Counted from the first letter of the stretch, positions 16,389 through 24,723 are shown. The stretch is DNA of 43,660 nt from JBDKJS01 sp039806065 (GCA_039806065.1 JBDKJS010000190.1:1-43660), one strand, 5' to 3'. Notes: generated by a model not told the origin, from the letters alone. Numbers and translations: made by a program.

Positions 16389-16661
16389 TTATGCTTTGAT
16401 GGCTTGGTCTTTTTTTAATTCATCAACATAATTCAATTTAAGATCAGTGAGGGCAGCGGCTATCATTCTTTCCAAATCAGCAGTAATATTGCCTTTGGTT
16501 TTTTCTTTTAACATTTCTAGCATATCTATTCCTTGTTTTGCGGCCTCCATGTTTCGTTCTATGGTATCGGTCATAGGGTTTTTAATTTTCCCCATGCCCT
16601 GCATAGCTGAACTTTGGAATAAAAAAATTAGTGATGCTAACATTTGGTCGTGCTGATTCAT
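16389..16661 (-). CDS. DUF1844 family protein
   Basis: The protein is 90 aa. It matches the DUF1844 pattern: an N-terminal hydrophobic helix (LASLIFLFQSSAMQGMGKI), then the conserved stretch NMEAAKQGIDMLEMLKEKT followed by KGN, and a C-terminal helix ending LNYVDELKK. The role of DUF1844 proteins is unknown. They are short, helical and widespread. A strong promoter with both elements lies just upstream (16692-16721). It is the first gene of a two-gene unit with the coiled-coil protein. Confidence 0.82.
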   Translation of the reverse strand: MNQHDQMLASLIFLFQSSAMQGMGKIKNPMTDTIERNMEAAKQGIDMLEMLKEKTKGNITADLERMIAAALTDLKLNYVDELKKDQAIKA

Positions 16662-16691
16662 CCTTGGTCGGTCTAATTAAAGTTACTTCAA

Positions 16692-16721
16692 CAAAAATAC
16701 AAAACTATTTTACCTATCAAA
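16692..16721 (-). promoter_or_regulatory. Bacteroidota promoter for the DUF1844/coiled-coil unit
   Basis: On the minus strand there is a TTTG (16718-16721), 18 nt, then TATTTTTG (16692-16699). Both elements match the -33 TTTG and -7 TAnnTTTG consensus, and the -7 element is 30 nt before the start. Confidence 0.6.
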
Positions 16722-16788
16722 ATAATTCTTATCTAATTGTGAACAGTGTAGGATTTTAAAATAGTTTATATAAATTGCTGTCAGAATT

Positions 16789-17490
16789 ATGTTTACAAGT
16801 GTAGTCAAATGGTGGCGCAGTTTGGTGTGGTTGCTCTATCCACACACTTGTGCAGCATGTAGCAGGCCTTTAAATAGAACGGAACGCAGCATATGCCATG
16901 GTTGCCAACATGTGCTGCCACAAACCAATTACCATCAAGATAATTCCAATCCTGTAGTGCAACACTTTTGGGGTTTGGTGCCAGTCTCCAATGCCGTGGC
17001 CTACTATCATTTTGTAAAAGGTGAGCGAGTGCAGCATTTACTCCATGCCCTTAAGTACAGCAACCGGCCTGATGTGGGTATATATGTGGGCGAGTGTTAT
17101 GGAGCATTACTCAAGGACTATGAAGCATTTCAAACCATTGATGTAATAGTACCGGTACCGCTGCATCAAGATAAATTACAATGGCGTGGCTATAATCAAA
17201 GTGAGGCCTTTGCACAAGGTCTAGCCACTACTATGAAAATACCTGTTGATGCAGGATTGATCATTCGCAATGAAGCTACTGAAACCCAAACCCGAAAACA
17301 TCGGTTTGAAAGGTACATCAATGTAAATCAAAAGTTTTCAATATTGGAAAGTGCCGATCTTAAAGGCAAGCACATTTTATTAGTTGACGATGTGATTACC
17401 ACCGGTGCCACACTAATAGCCTGTGCCGAAGCCCTGGTGAGCAAGCACGCCACGGTGAGTATAGCAGCCATAGCAGCAGCCGGACATTAA
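16789..17490 (+). CDS. comF: ComF family phosphoribosyltransferase-like protein
   Basis: The protein is 233 aa. Order: an N-terminal zinc-finger-like knot with two Cys pairs (CAACSRPLNRTERSICHGC, residues 21-39), then a type I phosphoribosyltransferase fold with the PRPP loop ILLVDDVITTGAT (about 200-212) and the conserved VPVPLHQDKLQWRGYNQSE (about 123-141). ComF proteins support DNA uptake during natural transformation. Their enzymatic activity, if any, is not settled. No other competence gene is nearby, so a role in DNA uptake here is only by family. The gene is followed 40 nt later by the methionine sulfoxide reductase gene. Confidence 0.9.
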   Translation: MFTSVVKWWRSLVWLLYPHTCAACSRPLNRTERSICHGCQHVLPQTNYHQDNSNPVVQHFWGLVPVSNAVAYYHFVKGERVQHLLHALKYSNRPDVGIYVGECYGALLKDYEAFQTIDVIVPVPLHQDKLQWRGYNQSEAFAQGLATTMKIPVDAGLIIRNEATETQTRKHRFERYINVNQKFSILESADLKGKHILLVDDVITTGATLIACAEALVSKHATVSIAAIAAAGH

Positions 17491-17530
17491 TTTTTAGTGT
17501 AATGATCATATTACTTACGATATTTGCACC

Positions 17531-18013
17531 ATGGCGCATAGTATAGCAATTGCTAAAACACAAGATAAGGCTGATGCCTACCGATCGTTAATGCCGCAGC
17601 TGGAAGCACTTTGCGCTGGCGAGTCTAATATTACTGCCAATGTGGGCAATGTGTGCGCAGCACTAAAGCAAACTTTTCAATGGTGGTGGGTTGGTGTATA
17701 TTGGGTAGTTGAAAATGTTTTGGTTTTAGGTCCCTTTCAAGGGCCTGTAGCTTGTACCCGCATACAGTATGGCAAAGGGGTTTGTGGTAAGGCTTGGCAG
17801 CAAGAAGCTACCATTTTAGTGCCCGATGTAGAAAAATTTGAGGGGCATATTGCCTGTAGTAGCTTAAGCCGAAGTGAAATCGTGATTCCCATTATTAAAA
17901 ACAATATCGTTATCGGAGTATTGGATGTAGACAGTCAGTGGCTGCATCATTTTGATGAAACCGATGCTGCCGCTCTTCAAGATATTGCAAAGCTAATAAG
18001 TGATCTATGCTGA
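17531..18013 (+). CDS. msrC: Free methionine-(R)-sulfoxide reductase (GAF domain)
   Basis: The protein is 160 aa, a single GAF domain that reduces free L-methionine-(R)-sulfoxide in the cytoplasm. The family signature is intact: LGPFQGPVACTRIQYGKGVC (residues 66-85), then GHIACSS (about 105-111) and SRSEIVIPI. The three functional cysteines are C75, C85 and C109. VLDVDSQ and FDETDAAAL close the domain as usual. Its stop overlaps the start of the downstream lipoprotein gene by 7 nt, which suggests coupling. The substrate is assigned from the Cys pattern, which separates fRMsr from ligand-binding GAF proteins. Confidence 0.92.
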   Translation: MAHSIAIAKTQDKADAYRSLMPQLEALCAGESNITANVGNVCAALKQTFQWWWVGVYWVVENVLVLGPFQGPVACTRIQYGKGVCGKAWQQEATILVPDVEKFEGHIACSSLSRSEIVIPIIKNNIVIGVLDVDSQWLHHFDETDAAALQDIAKLISDLC

Positions 18014-19608
18014 AGTTGCCGATATTATTCGCGCTCGCCATCATGCTATGTGGCTGCGCCCAACAAGCCAATCCCACCGGTGGAAAACGCGATATCCAGC
18101 CACCGAAATTGATGACTAGCACCCCTGAACAATTGATGAAGAATTTCAAGGGTCAAGAGCTAATTTTAAATTTCGATGAGTATATACAAGTTAAAGAGTT
18201 GACTTCACAACTTTTAATATCGCCACCACTTCGTAATGGCATTAAATCCAAAATTCAGAAAAGATCACTAATACTCACCCATAATGACACGCTAAATCCC
18301 AACACCACTTATACAATAAGTTTTGGCAATGCTATAGCAGATTTAAATGAAGGCAATGTATTACAAGATTTAAAATTAGTATTTGCAACCGGACCTACCA
18401 TTGATACTGCTAGTATTCAAGGCTTGGTAGCAGATGCCAGCACTAACAAGGGGGAAGCAGGCGTAGCGGTTTTACTATTTGAATCGGATAATGATTCAAG
18501 CATATTTAATGCCGTACCAAATTACTACACCCGAACTATTGAAGGTGGCTTATTCAATTTTCAATATATAAGCCCCCAATCATACACCATCTATGCCCTC
18601 AAGGAAAAGAATAACAACTTCAAGTATGATGATCAAGAAGAACTCATCGGAAAATTAACTACACCCGTCCCTTCAAATAGTACAGCCCCTCCATTTTCTT
18701 ACTTTAAGCCATTACCCAAATTAAATTTGATCAAATGTCAATCAGAAGCACCAGGAAAAATAGTATGCTACTACAATCAACCAACGGTAAATTTTAATTG
18801 GCAATTTTTAGGGGATACAAGCGGGCTGCAACTTTATACTGTTAGCTCCAATGCCAGAGGCGATACCACCACTATTTGGTATGCCAATAATCAATTTGAC
18901 AGTTTGAGTATACTGCTTAGAACCAGCACTACTACAGATACAGTGAACTTGCGGCTATCGCGTAAAAATGCTGCTGCCATTGGTCGCGGTCAGCAAGTTT
19001 TGCAAATTAAAACCACAGTAGATCAATCGGGCTTGTTAGCACCCAATCAATTTCTGTCTCTGCATTTCAGTTTTCCTATTGCAAAATTAGATACCAATAA
19101 ACTAATGTTGCGTGCTGATAGCCTACAGCTAGCACCCAAACACGAATGGGTCAGTGACGATTTTTTAAAACTTAACCTTTCTCATAATTGGGTGGAGGGG
19201 AAAGCCTATAAACTATGGCTGCTGCCCGGTATGGCTACCGACCTTTATGGCAATACCCATGACACCATTAGAATTAATTTTACAGTGAGGCCTACGGAAA
19301 GTTATGGCACCCTACTTTTGAAACCGCAAGCATTGGATAGTACTGCCCAATACGCCATTCAGCTACTAAATGAATCAGGAAGCATTGTTCAAACAGCCAC
19401 TGGCATCCAGCAGAACATTACATGGAACTATGTAGAACCTGGCATTTATCATGTTAAAATCATTGTTGATACCGATGCAAATGGAAACTACACCACTGGC
19501 AGCATCATCCCATACCGTGAAGCAGAAAAAGTATTCTTCTATAAAGAACCCATTATCATAAGAGCCAACTGGGATGTGGAAATTTCGTTAGATCCATTGG
19601 TAAAATAA
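18007..19608 (+). CDS. Ig-like domain lipoprotein
   Basis: The protein is 533 aa. A lipoprotein signal peptide ends in a lipobox (LCGC, cleavage before C18). The mature start CAQQANPTGGKRDIQPPK, followed by NFDEYIQVKE and ISPPLRNGIK, matches a conserved Bacteroidota lipoprotein family with an N-terminal bacterial Ig-like domain of the SbsA/Big_5 type (about 30-125). The remainder is beta-rich, with further Ig-like repeats and a C-terminal domain with a DTDANGNYTTGSI loop. It should sit in the outer or inner membrane leaflet facing the periplasm, or on the surface. The function is unknown. ATG 18007 overlaps the end of msrC by 7 nt. It converges on dxs. Confidence 0.88.
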   Translation: MLKLPILFALAIMLCGCAQQANPTGGKRDIQPPKLMTSTPEQLMKNFKGQELILNFDEYIQVKELTSQLLISPPLRNGIKSKIQKRSLILTHNDTLNPNTTYTISFGNAIADLNEGNVLQDLKLVFATGPTIDTASIQGLVADASTNKGEAGVAVLLFESDNDSSIFNAVPNYYTRTIEGGLFNFQYISPQSYTIYALKEKNNNFKYDDQEELIGKLTTPVPSNSTAPPFSYFKPLPKLNLIKCQSEAPGKIVCYYNQPTVNFNWQFLGDTSGLQLYTVSSNARGDTTTIWYANNQFDSLSILLRTSTTTDTVNLRLSRKNAAAIGRGQQVLQIKTTVDQSGLLAPNQFLSLHFSFPIAKLDTNKLMLRADSLQLAPKHEWVSDDFLKLNLSHNWVEGKAYKLWLLPGMATDLYGNTHDTIRINFTVRPTESYGTLLLKPQALDSTAQYAIQLLNESGSIVQTATGIQQNITWNYVEPGIYHVKIIVDTDANGNYTTGSIIPYREAEKVFFYKEPIIIRANWDVEISLDPLVK

Positions 19609-19825
19609 CTAAAAAAAGCCAGGCCTTCAGTAAAACAGCTCATACCTTGAATAGATTCGATTCTTATCGACCATTTAGGCTGAATTACAAGGAATCTAGT
19701 GATTAGAATTTAACGATTTAGTTATTCTAAAACTATACTTTCTTAAATCAATGGAAGTAATTTTACAGATAGATAATTATCAAACGATAAAAACAAGCCG
19801 ATTGAAGTTATATTAGCCGAGGCCT

Positions 19826-21826
19826 CTATGCAGTAATAGGTAATTTTGCAACCATAGCTGTCACTTGTTCCACAATAGCCTTCGTATCGAAACCGCATTC
19901 TTCATAGAGTTCGCGTTGTTCGCCATGTTCAATAAATTGATCAGGAATACCCATTCTCACTAGGTGGGCATGGTATTGGTGGTCGATCATAAATTCAGCA
20001 ATAGCACTGCCAAATCCACCTTGAATGCACCCATCTTCAATGGTTATTATTTTATTGAATTTTTTAAATATGGAATGCAATAAAGCATTGTCAAGAGGTT
20101 TTGCAAATCGCATGTCATAATGAGCGGGGTGAATGTGGTTGGTAGCCAGTATTTCACAAGCTGCAACAGCAAAATTACCAGGGTGTCCGAGCGATAGGAT
20201 GGCTACATCTTCACCATTTCGTACCATGCGACCTTCACCTATTTTAATTTCGGTTAATGGTTGCTGCCAATCTAATATCACACCATTTCCTCTAGGGTAT
20301 CTAATGCTAAAAGGCATGGCATTGTGCTGTAGCGAAGCTGTATACATTAAATTTCGCAGTTCAATTTCGTTCATTGGAGCACTCACCACCATGTTAGGGA
20401 TGCATCTAAAAAAGGCAATGTCAAAAGCCCCGTGGTGGGTAGGTCCATCGGCACCAGCCAGGCCCCCTCTATCGAGACAAAAAATTACATGGAGTTTTTG
20501 TAATGCCACATCGTGCACCACTTGGTCATAAGCCCGTTGCATAAAGCTGGAATAAATATTGCAAAAAGGCACCATCCCTTGGGTGGCCAAGCCAGCACTA
20601 AAAGTAACTGCATGTTGTTCGGCAATGCCCACATCAAATGCTCTTTCGGGCATTGCTTTCATCATAATATTGAGAGAGCAGCCACTAGGCATAGCAGGAG
20701 TAACACCTACTATTTTTTCATTTTGTTTGGCTAGTTCCACCATTGTATGGCCAAATACATCTTGATATTTTGGTGGTGTAGGTTGAGGGTTGGCGGGTTT
20801 AAAAATTTCTCCAGTAATTTTATCAAATAAGCCAGGGGCGTGCCATTTGGTTTGATCTTTTTCAGCCAGCGCATATCCCTTGCCTTTTACAGTAAGCGCA
20901 TGTAGTATTTTAGGGCCAGGAATATTTTTTAAATCATTTAATACTTTTACAAGTCTATTTACATCATGGCCATCTACCGGTCCAAAATATCGAAACCGCA
21001 AGCTTTCGAATAAATTACTCTGTTTTAGCAAAGAGGTTTTCACGGCATTTTCAACTTTGCTGGCAATTTCTTGAGCATTGGGTCCGAACTTGCTTATCTT
21101 TCCGAGCATTTTCCATACCTCGTCTTTCACCTTATTATAAGTTTGAGAGGTAGTAATATCAGTTAAATATTCTTTGAGTGCACCCACATTAGGGTCTATA
21201 CTCATACAGTTATCATTTAAAATAACAAGTAGATTAGAGTTTTCTACGCCAGCATGGTTCAGCGCTTCAAATGCTAAGCCAGCGGTCATAGCACCATCGC
21301 CTATGATAGCCACATGCTGTTGCAATTCATCACCTTTCAATCTACTACCCACAGCCATGCCCAATGCAGCTGATATGGAAGTGGAGGAGTGCCCCACACC
21401 AAATGTATCATAATGGCTTTCTGATCGTTTGGGGAAACCACTAAGTCCGCCATAAATTCTGTTCGTATGAAAATTATCCCTTCTGCCGGTAAGTATTTTA
21501 TGCCCATAGGCTTGATGGCCTACATCCCAAACTAATTGGTCCTTAGGGGTATTAAATGCATAATGCAGCGCCACTGTGAGTTCAACCACGCCAAGTGAGG
21601 CGCCAAAATGCCCCCCATTTACCGAAACCACATCGATAATATAGTCGCGCAGTTCTTTACACACTGCCTCTAGATCTTCTTCTTTAATTCGTTTTAAATC
21701 ATCAGGCGAGTTGATTTTGCGAAGCAACTTTCCAGCTTTCGCAGCTTTCTGATCACTGGATTTAGGATGTGTGCCCGCTGAGTTGCCATGTGCGCCCTGA
21801 TGGGCTACAAAAGAATGTTTCTTCAA
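19826..21826 (-). CDS. dxs: 1-deoxy-D-xylulose-5-phosphate synthase
   Basis: The protein is 666 aa. This thiamine-diphosphate enzyme condenses pyruvate and glyceraldehyde 3-phosphate, the first step of the MEP isoprenoid pathway. The family core begins at LLRKINSPDDLKRI (about residue 34). Then come NGGHFGASLG (about 72), the substrate-binding VWDVGHQAYGHKILTGRRD (about 99-117), the cofactor motif GDGAMTAG with the Asn of LNDNCMSIDP (about 175-210), and GLAGADGPTHHG and RYPRGNG in the C-terminal half. The first 33 residues are a polar extension absent from most Dxs. There is no internal ATG before the core, so this start is kept. A full -7 element lies 32 nt upstream. Confidence 0.97.
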   Translation of the reverse strand: MKKHSFVAHQGAHGNSAGTHPKSSDQKAAKAGKLLRKINSPDDLKRIKEEDLEAVCKELRDYIIDVVSVNGGHFGASLGVVELTVALHYAFNTPKDQLVWDVGHQAYGHKILTGRRDNFHTNRIYGGLSGFPKRSESHYDTFGVGHSSTSISAALGMAVGSRLKGDELQQHVAIIGDGAMTAGLAFEALNHAGVENSNLLVILNDNCMSIDPNVGALKEYLTDITTSQTYNKVKDEVWKMLGKISKFGPNAQEIASKVENAVKTSLLKQSNLFESLRFRYFGPVDGHDVNRLVKVLNDLKNIPGPKILHALTVKGKGYALAEKDQTKWHAPGLFDKITGEIFKPANPQPTPPKYQDVFGHTMVELAKQNEKIVGVTPAMPSGCSLNIMMKAMPERAFDVGIAEQHAVTFSAGLATQGMVPFCNIYSSFMQRAYDQVVHDVALQKLHVIFCLDRGGLAGADGPTHHGAFDIAFFRCIPNMVVSAPMNEIELRNLMYTASLQHNAMPFSIRYPRGNGVILDWQQPLTEIKIGEGRMVRNGEDVAILSLGHPGNFAVAACEILATNHIHPAHYDMRFAKPLDNALLHSIFKKFNKIITIEDGCIQGGFGSAIAEFMIDHQYHAHLVRMGIPDQFIEHGEQRELYEECGFDTKAIVEQVTAMVAKLPITA

Positions 21827-21858
21827 AGCGTGATTAAATTTAAAATACTAAAGAACAA

Positions 21859-21866
21859 CAAATATA
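21859..21866 (-). promoter_or_regulatory. Bacteroidota -7 promoter element for dxs
   Basis: The minus strand reads TATATTTG, a full match to TAnnTTTG, 32 nt before the dxs start. I see no clear -33 element. Confidence 0.5.
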
Positions 21867-22206
21867 CAAATGATTAGTTTACGGTGCATCTATCCAACCA
21901 TATAATTAGAAAACGTGACAAGGCTATGCACAGGGGTAATTGCATGGCTAGTTTAATGAGAGGAATGAAAGCTCAAGGGTGAATGGCTCATGTTTGGCTT
22001 ACAATAGCAATAGCTTCTGGTAGCAATTGAGTGTGATTAAGAGTCTACCTTTTGTATGTTAACAAAATGAACCACCAAAGCTTGTGCACCTGATACAGTA
22101 AACGGGAAAGTTAGAAAGGCTGGCAAGTGGGCACCATGGTCTGGTTATTTGAATACGATGTTATAAATTAAAAATCTAACTTTGCTAAAGATCAGTATGT
22201 CAGGCA

Positions 22207-22238
22207 TTTGAGCCCATAGAAAATGGTAATTATATTTG
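22207..22238 (+). promoter_or_regulatory. Bacteroidota promoter for the prs-rplY-pth unit
   Basis: A TTTG (22207-22210), 20 nt, then TATATTTG (22231-22238) match both consensus elements at the right spacing. A second -7 match, TAATTTTG, follows at 22251-22258, and a third, TAACTTTG, precedes at 22177-22184. Confidence 0.6.
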
Positions 22239-22300
22239 TTAGAGACCTGGTAATTTTGTTTCTTTGCATCCCTTTAAAAAAGGCTTGTTAGGAAAATAAT

Positions 22301-23236
22301 ATGGAACAACGCAATGTTAAACTATTTAGCGGCACTGCCTCTCATTATTTGGGAGAGAAAATAGCTGATGCATATGGCCTTCCATTGGGCAATGTGAACG
22401 TATCGCGGTTTAGCGATGGGGAGTTTTCGCCAGCCTTTGATGAATCAGTTAGGGGATGTGACGTATTTATCATTCAAAGTACTTTTTCACCTAGCGACAA
22501 TTTAATGGAACTGCTCATGTTAATAGATGCAGCTCGCAGGGCAAGTGCACATTACATTACGGCAGTTATTCCTTATTTTGGATACGCCCGCAGCGATAGA
22601 AAGGACAAACCAAGAGTTGCGATTGCCGCAAAATTGGTGGCTAATTTGTTAAGTGCAGCCGGTGTTACCCGTTTAATGACCATGGATCTTCATGCACCAC
22701 AAATACAAGGTTTTTTTGATGTGCCGGTAGATCACGTTGATGCAAGTTCATTGTTTATCCCCTATATTCAATCACTAGGTTTGCCACAGCTCACCATCGC
22801 AGCCCCTGATATGGGTGGTGTGCACCGTGCCCGTGGCTATGCCAAGTACTTTAAAGCCGATATGGTAATATGTGATAAGCAACGAAAAAAAGCCAATGAA
22901 GTGGATTCTATGACTGTAATTGGTGATGTAGAAGGGAAAGACATATTATTAGTAGATGATATAGTAGATACAGCCGGAACCCTTACCAAGGCAGCAGAAA
23001 TGCTTTTTGACAAGGGTGCAGCTAGTGTTAGAGCCTGTTGCACACATCCAGTATTAAGTGGGCAAGCATATGATAGAATAGAAAATTCAAGATTAACAGA
23101 ACTTATCGTCACAGACACAATACCTCTAAGAAAACATTCAGACAAAATTAAAGTAGTTGGAACAGCTGATATGTTTGCACGAATCATCAAGCGGGTATAT
23201 GTTTATGAAAGCATTAGTCAACTTTTTGTAGTATAA
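22301..23236 (+). CDS. prs: Ribose-phosphate pyrophosphokinase (PRPP synthase)
   Basis: The protein is 311 aa. It makes PRPP from ribose 5-phosphate and ATP for purine, pyrimidine, His, Trp and NAD synthesis. Class I motifs in order: KLFSGTASHYLGEKIA at the N-terminus, RFSDGEF, the flexible-loop region YFGYARSDRKDKPR (about 94-107), MDLHAPQIQGFFDVPVDH (about 128-145), PDMGGVHRARGYAK, and the PRPP-binding loop ILLVDDIVDTAGTL (about 215-228). It heads an operon with rplY and pth, a common bacterial arrangement. Confidence 0.97.
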   Translation: MEQRNVKLFSGTASHYLGEKIADAYGLPLGNVNVSRFSDGEFSPAFDESVRGCDVFIIQSTFSPSDNLMELLMLIDAARRASAHYITAVIPYFGYARSDRKDKPRVAIAAKLVANLLSAAGVTRLMTMDLHAPQIQGFFDVPVDHVDASSLFIPYIQSLGLPQLTIAAPDMGGVHRARGYAKYFKADMVICDKQRKKANEVDSMTVIGDVEGKDILLVDDIVDTAGTLTKAAEMLFDKGAASVRACCTHPVLSGQAYDRIENSRLTELIVTDTIPLRKHSDKIKVVGTADMFARIIKRVYVYESISQLFVV

Positions 23237-23286
23237 ATTTCATTAGAATTACAGTTAACTAAATATATAAATTAAATTTTAAAAAA

Positions 23287-23925
23287 ATGAAATCATTAAC
23301 AATCCAGGGAACTGCTAGAGCAGTCCAATCAAAGCAACTTCTAAAGAAGTTACGGGCAGAGGGTAACGTTCCGTGTGTATTGTATGGAGGCGAAGAGCAA
23401 ATCCATTTCAGTGCACCGGTGCTAAGTTTTAAACCATTGGTTTATTCACCGGAAGTTTATGTTGTCAACATTGAAGTGGGTGGCAAAACGCATTCAGCAG
23501 TGATGAAAGAAATACAATTTCATCCGGTAACGGATGCTTTGATGCACATTGATTTTTTGGCTACCAATGAAAGCAAGTCGGTAGTTATGGAAGTTCCAGT
23601 AAAAGTTACAGGGAATGCAATAGGTGTAAAAGCAGGCGGGGCATTGATCAATAAAATGAGAAAGCTGAAAGTAGCAGCATTGCCCAAGCATTTACCTGAT
23701 AATATTACTGTTCAGATCGATGCACTCAATATTGGCGACAGTATAAGGGTAAAAGATCTTTCGCAGGAAGGTGTGTCCTTTTTAGATGGCGCAAACAATG
23801 TGATTGTAGCTGTGAAAACAACGCGTAATGCTGTAGCAGACGCACCAGCCGCAGCAGCACCAGCCGCAGCAGCTAAAGCAGCACCAGCCGCAGCAGCTAA
23901 AGCAGCACCAGCCGCTAAAAAGTAA
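23287..23925 (+). CDS. rplY: 50S ribosomal protein L25/general stress protein Ctc
   Basis: The protein is 212 aa and binds 5S rRNA in the large subunit. Residues 1-93 are the L25 fold (TARAVQSKQLLKKLRAEGNV, then PCVLYGG). Residues about 100-185 are the C-terminal TL5/Ctc beta domain (VPVKVTGNAIGVKAGGALI; IRVKDLSQEGV). The last 28 residues are an Ala/Pro/Lys tail, probably disordered and basic, encoded by 24-nt tandem repeats. It lies 50 nt after prs. The gene is followed by a large inverted repeat before pth. Confidence 0.95.
   Translation: MKSLTIQGTARAVQSKQLLKKLRAEGNVPCVLYGGEEQIHFSAPVLSFKPLVYSPEVYVVNIEVGGKTHSAVMKEIQFHPVTDALMHIDFLATNESKSVVMEVPVKVTGNAIGVKAGGALINKMRKLKVAALPKHLPDNITVQIDALNIGDSIRVKDLSQEGVSFLDGANNVIVAVKTTRNAVADAPAAAAPAAAAKAAPAAAAKAAPAAKK
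23842..23919 (+). repeat. 24-nt tandem repeat encoding the L25 Ala/Pro/Lys tail
   Basis: A unit starting GCACCAGCCGCAGCAGC occurs as a truncated copy (23842-23856), two full identical 24-nt copies (23857-23880 and 23881-23904) and a partial copy (from 23905). It stays in frame because 24 is a multiple of three. Confidence 0.85.
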
Positions 23926-23949
23926 AACTTCAATTTAAGAACAGCCTCT

Positions 23950-24034
23950 AAAACCGACTGATCAATTAGTAGTTGAGGTGCAACCATTTTTTTATAAAGT
24001 GATTGCAATCGATGGCTAAAAGTCAGTCGGTTTT
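23950..24034 (+). terminator. Large stem-loop with U-tract between rplY and pth (terminator or structured element)
   Basis: AAAACCGACTGA at 23950-23961 is perfectly complementary to 24023-24034, giving a 12-bp stem that encloses 61 nt. The right arm runs into a T-tract (24031-24038), as in an intrinsic terminator. The loop is much longer than usual and contains smaller inverted repeats (GGTGCAACC; GATTGCAATC). It ends 14 nt before the pth start. Confidence 0.5.
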
Positions 24035-24052
24035 TTTTAATATTGTAAATTA

Positions 24053-24640
24053 ATGAATCGCTTTTTAATCATAGGTTTAGGCAATCCGGGCGAAGCGTAT
24101 GAAAACACGCGTCACAATATTGGTTTTAGTATTTTGGATAGATTGGCATTTAAGCTACAGAAGGAAGAACCAGGACCATCACCCATTTTTACATCTGACA
24201 AACATGCCATGGTACATCAAGCCAAATACAAGGGTCACGCCCTCGTATTGATCAAGCCTACTACCTATATGAATTTGAGTGGTAAGGCAGTTCAGTATTG
24301 GATGCAAAAGGAAAAAATAAGCATCCACCACTTGCTGGTAGTAACTGATGATTTAGCCCTTCCTTTTGGGGCACTAAGAATGAAAAAAAAGGGAAGTGAT
24401 GGAGGCCATAATGGACTTAAAGATATCATTGCAACACTTAATAGCGATGCATTTTGCCGGTTACGCTTCGGAATAGATGCAACATTTGGTAAGGGTAAAC
24501 AAAGCGACTATGTATTGGGAAAATGGAATGGAGAAGAGTTAGAAACCTTAGAGGAACGCATAGCCCATGCAATAGCCTTCATACAATCCTATTGTACCAT
24601 AGGACCTGATAGAAGCATGAGCGTTTTTAATAATAAATAA
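24053..24640 (+). CDS. pth: Peptidyl-tRNA hydrolase
   Basis: The protein is 195 aa. It releases tRNA from stalled or dropped-off peptidyl-tRNA. Motifs: IIGLGNPGEAYENTRHNIGF with the conserved Asn and catalytic His (about 5-24), LIKPTTYMNLSGKAV (about 69-83), VVTDDLALPFGALRMKKKGS (about 99-118) with the conserved Asp, and GGHNGLKDI (about 120-128). Length matches the family. It is third in the prs-rplY-pth order, though a strong stem-loop in front may reduce read-through. Confidence 0.97.
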   Translation: MNRFLIIGLGNPGEAYENTRHNIGFSILDRLAFKLQKEEPGPSPIFTSDKHAMVHQAKYKGHALVLIKPTTYMNLSGKAVQYWMQKEKISIHHLLVVTDDLALPFGALRMKKKGSDGGHNGLKDIIATLNSDAFCRLRFGIDATFGKGKQSDYVLGKWNGEELETLEERIAHAIAFIQSYCTIGPDRSMSVFNNK

Positions 24641-24672
24641 CCTTTACGCAATATTAACCCTTCATTACTTTG

Positions 24673-24702
24673 TTGCAGTTTAAAATTTTAAAACTACCTT
24701 TG
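24673..24702 (+). promoter_or_regulatory. Bacteroidota promoter for the T9SS-secreted protein gene
   Basis: A TTG (24673-24675), 19 nt, then TACCTTTG (24695-24702) match both elements at consensus spacing. The -7 element is 21 nt before the ATG at 24724. Confidence 0.65.
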
Positions 24703-24723
24703 TATTATAAGCAAAATTAAAAA

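Larger units (their letters stand above)
21827..22300. other. Gene-free region between divergent dxs and prs
   Basis: These 474 bases separate the two divergent starts. I see no ORF above about 15 codons, no tRNA-like cloverleaf and no strong hairpin. It holds the dxs -7 element (21859-21866, minus) and three plus-strand TAnnTTTG matches at 22177-22184, 22231-22238 and 22251-22258. The remaining 300 bases or so show nothing I can name. Confidence 0.6.

Noticed and set aside
21943..22035. Tiny open frames (12-15 codons) in the dxs-prs gap
   Set aside because: Short, no ribosome-binding site or promoter at matching distance, and no recognisable product.
23712..24008. 98-codon minus-strand open frame opposite rplY
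   Set aside because: It is an Ala-rich shadow of the L25 tail repeats and lacks a promoter or family motif.
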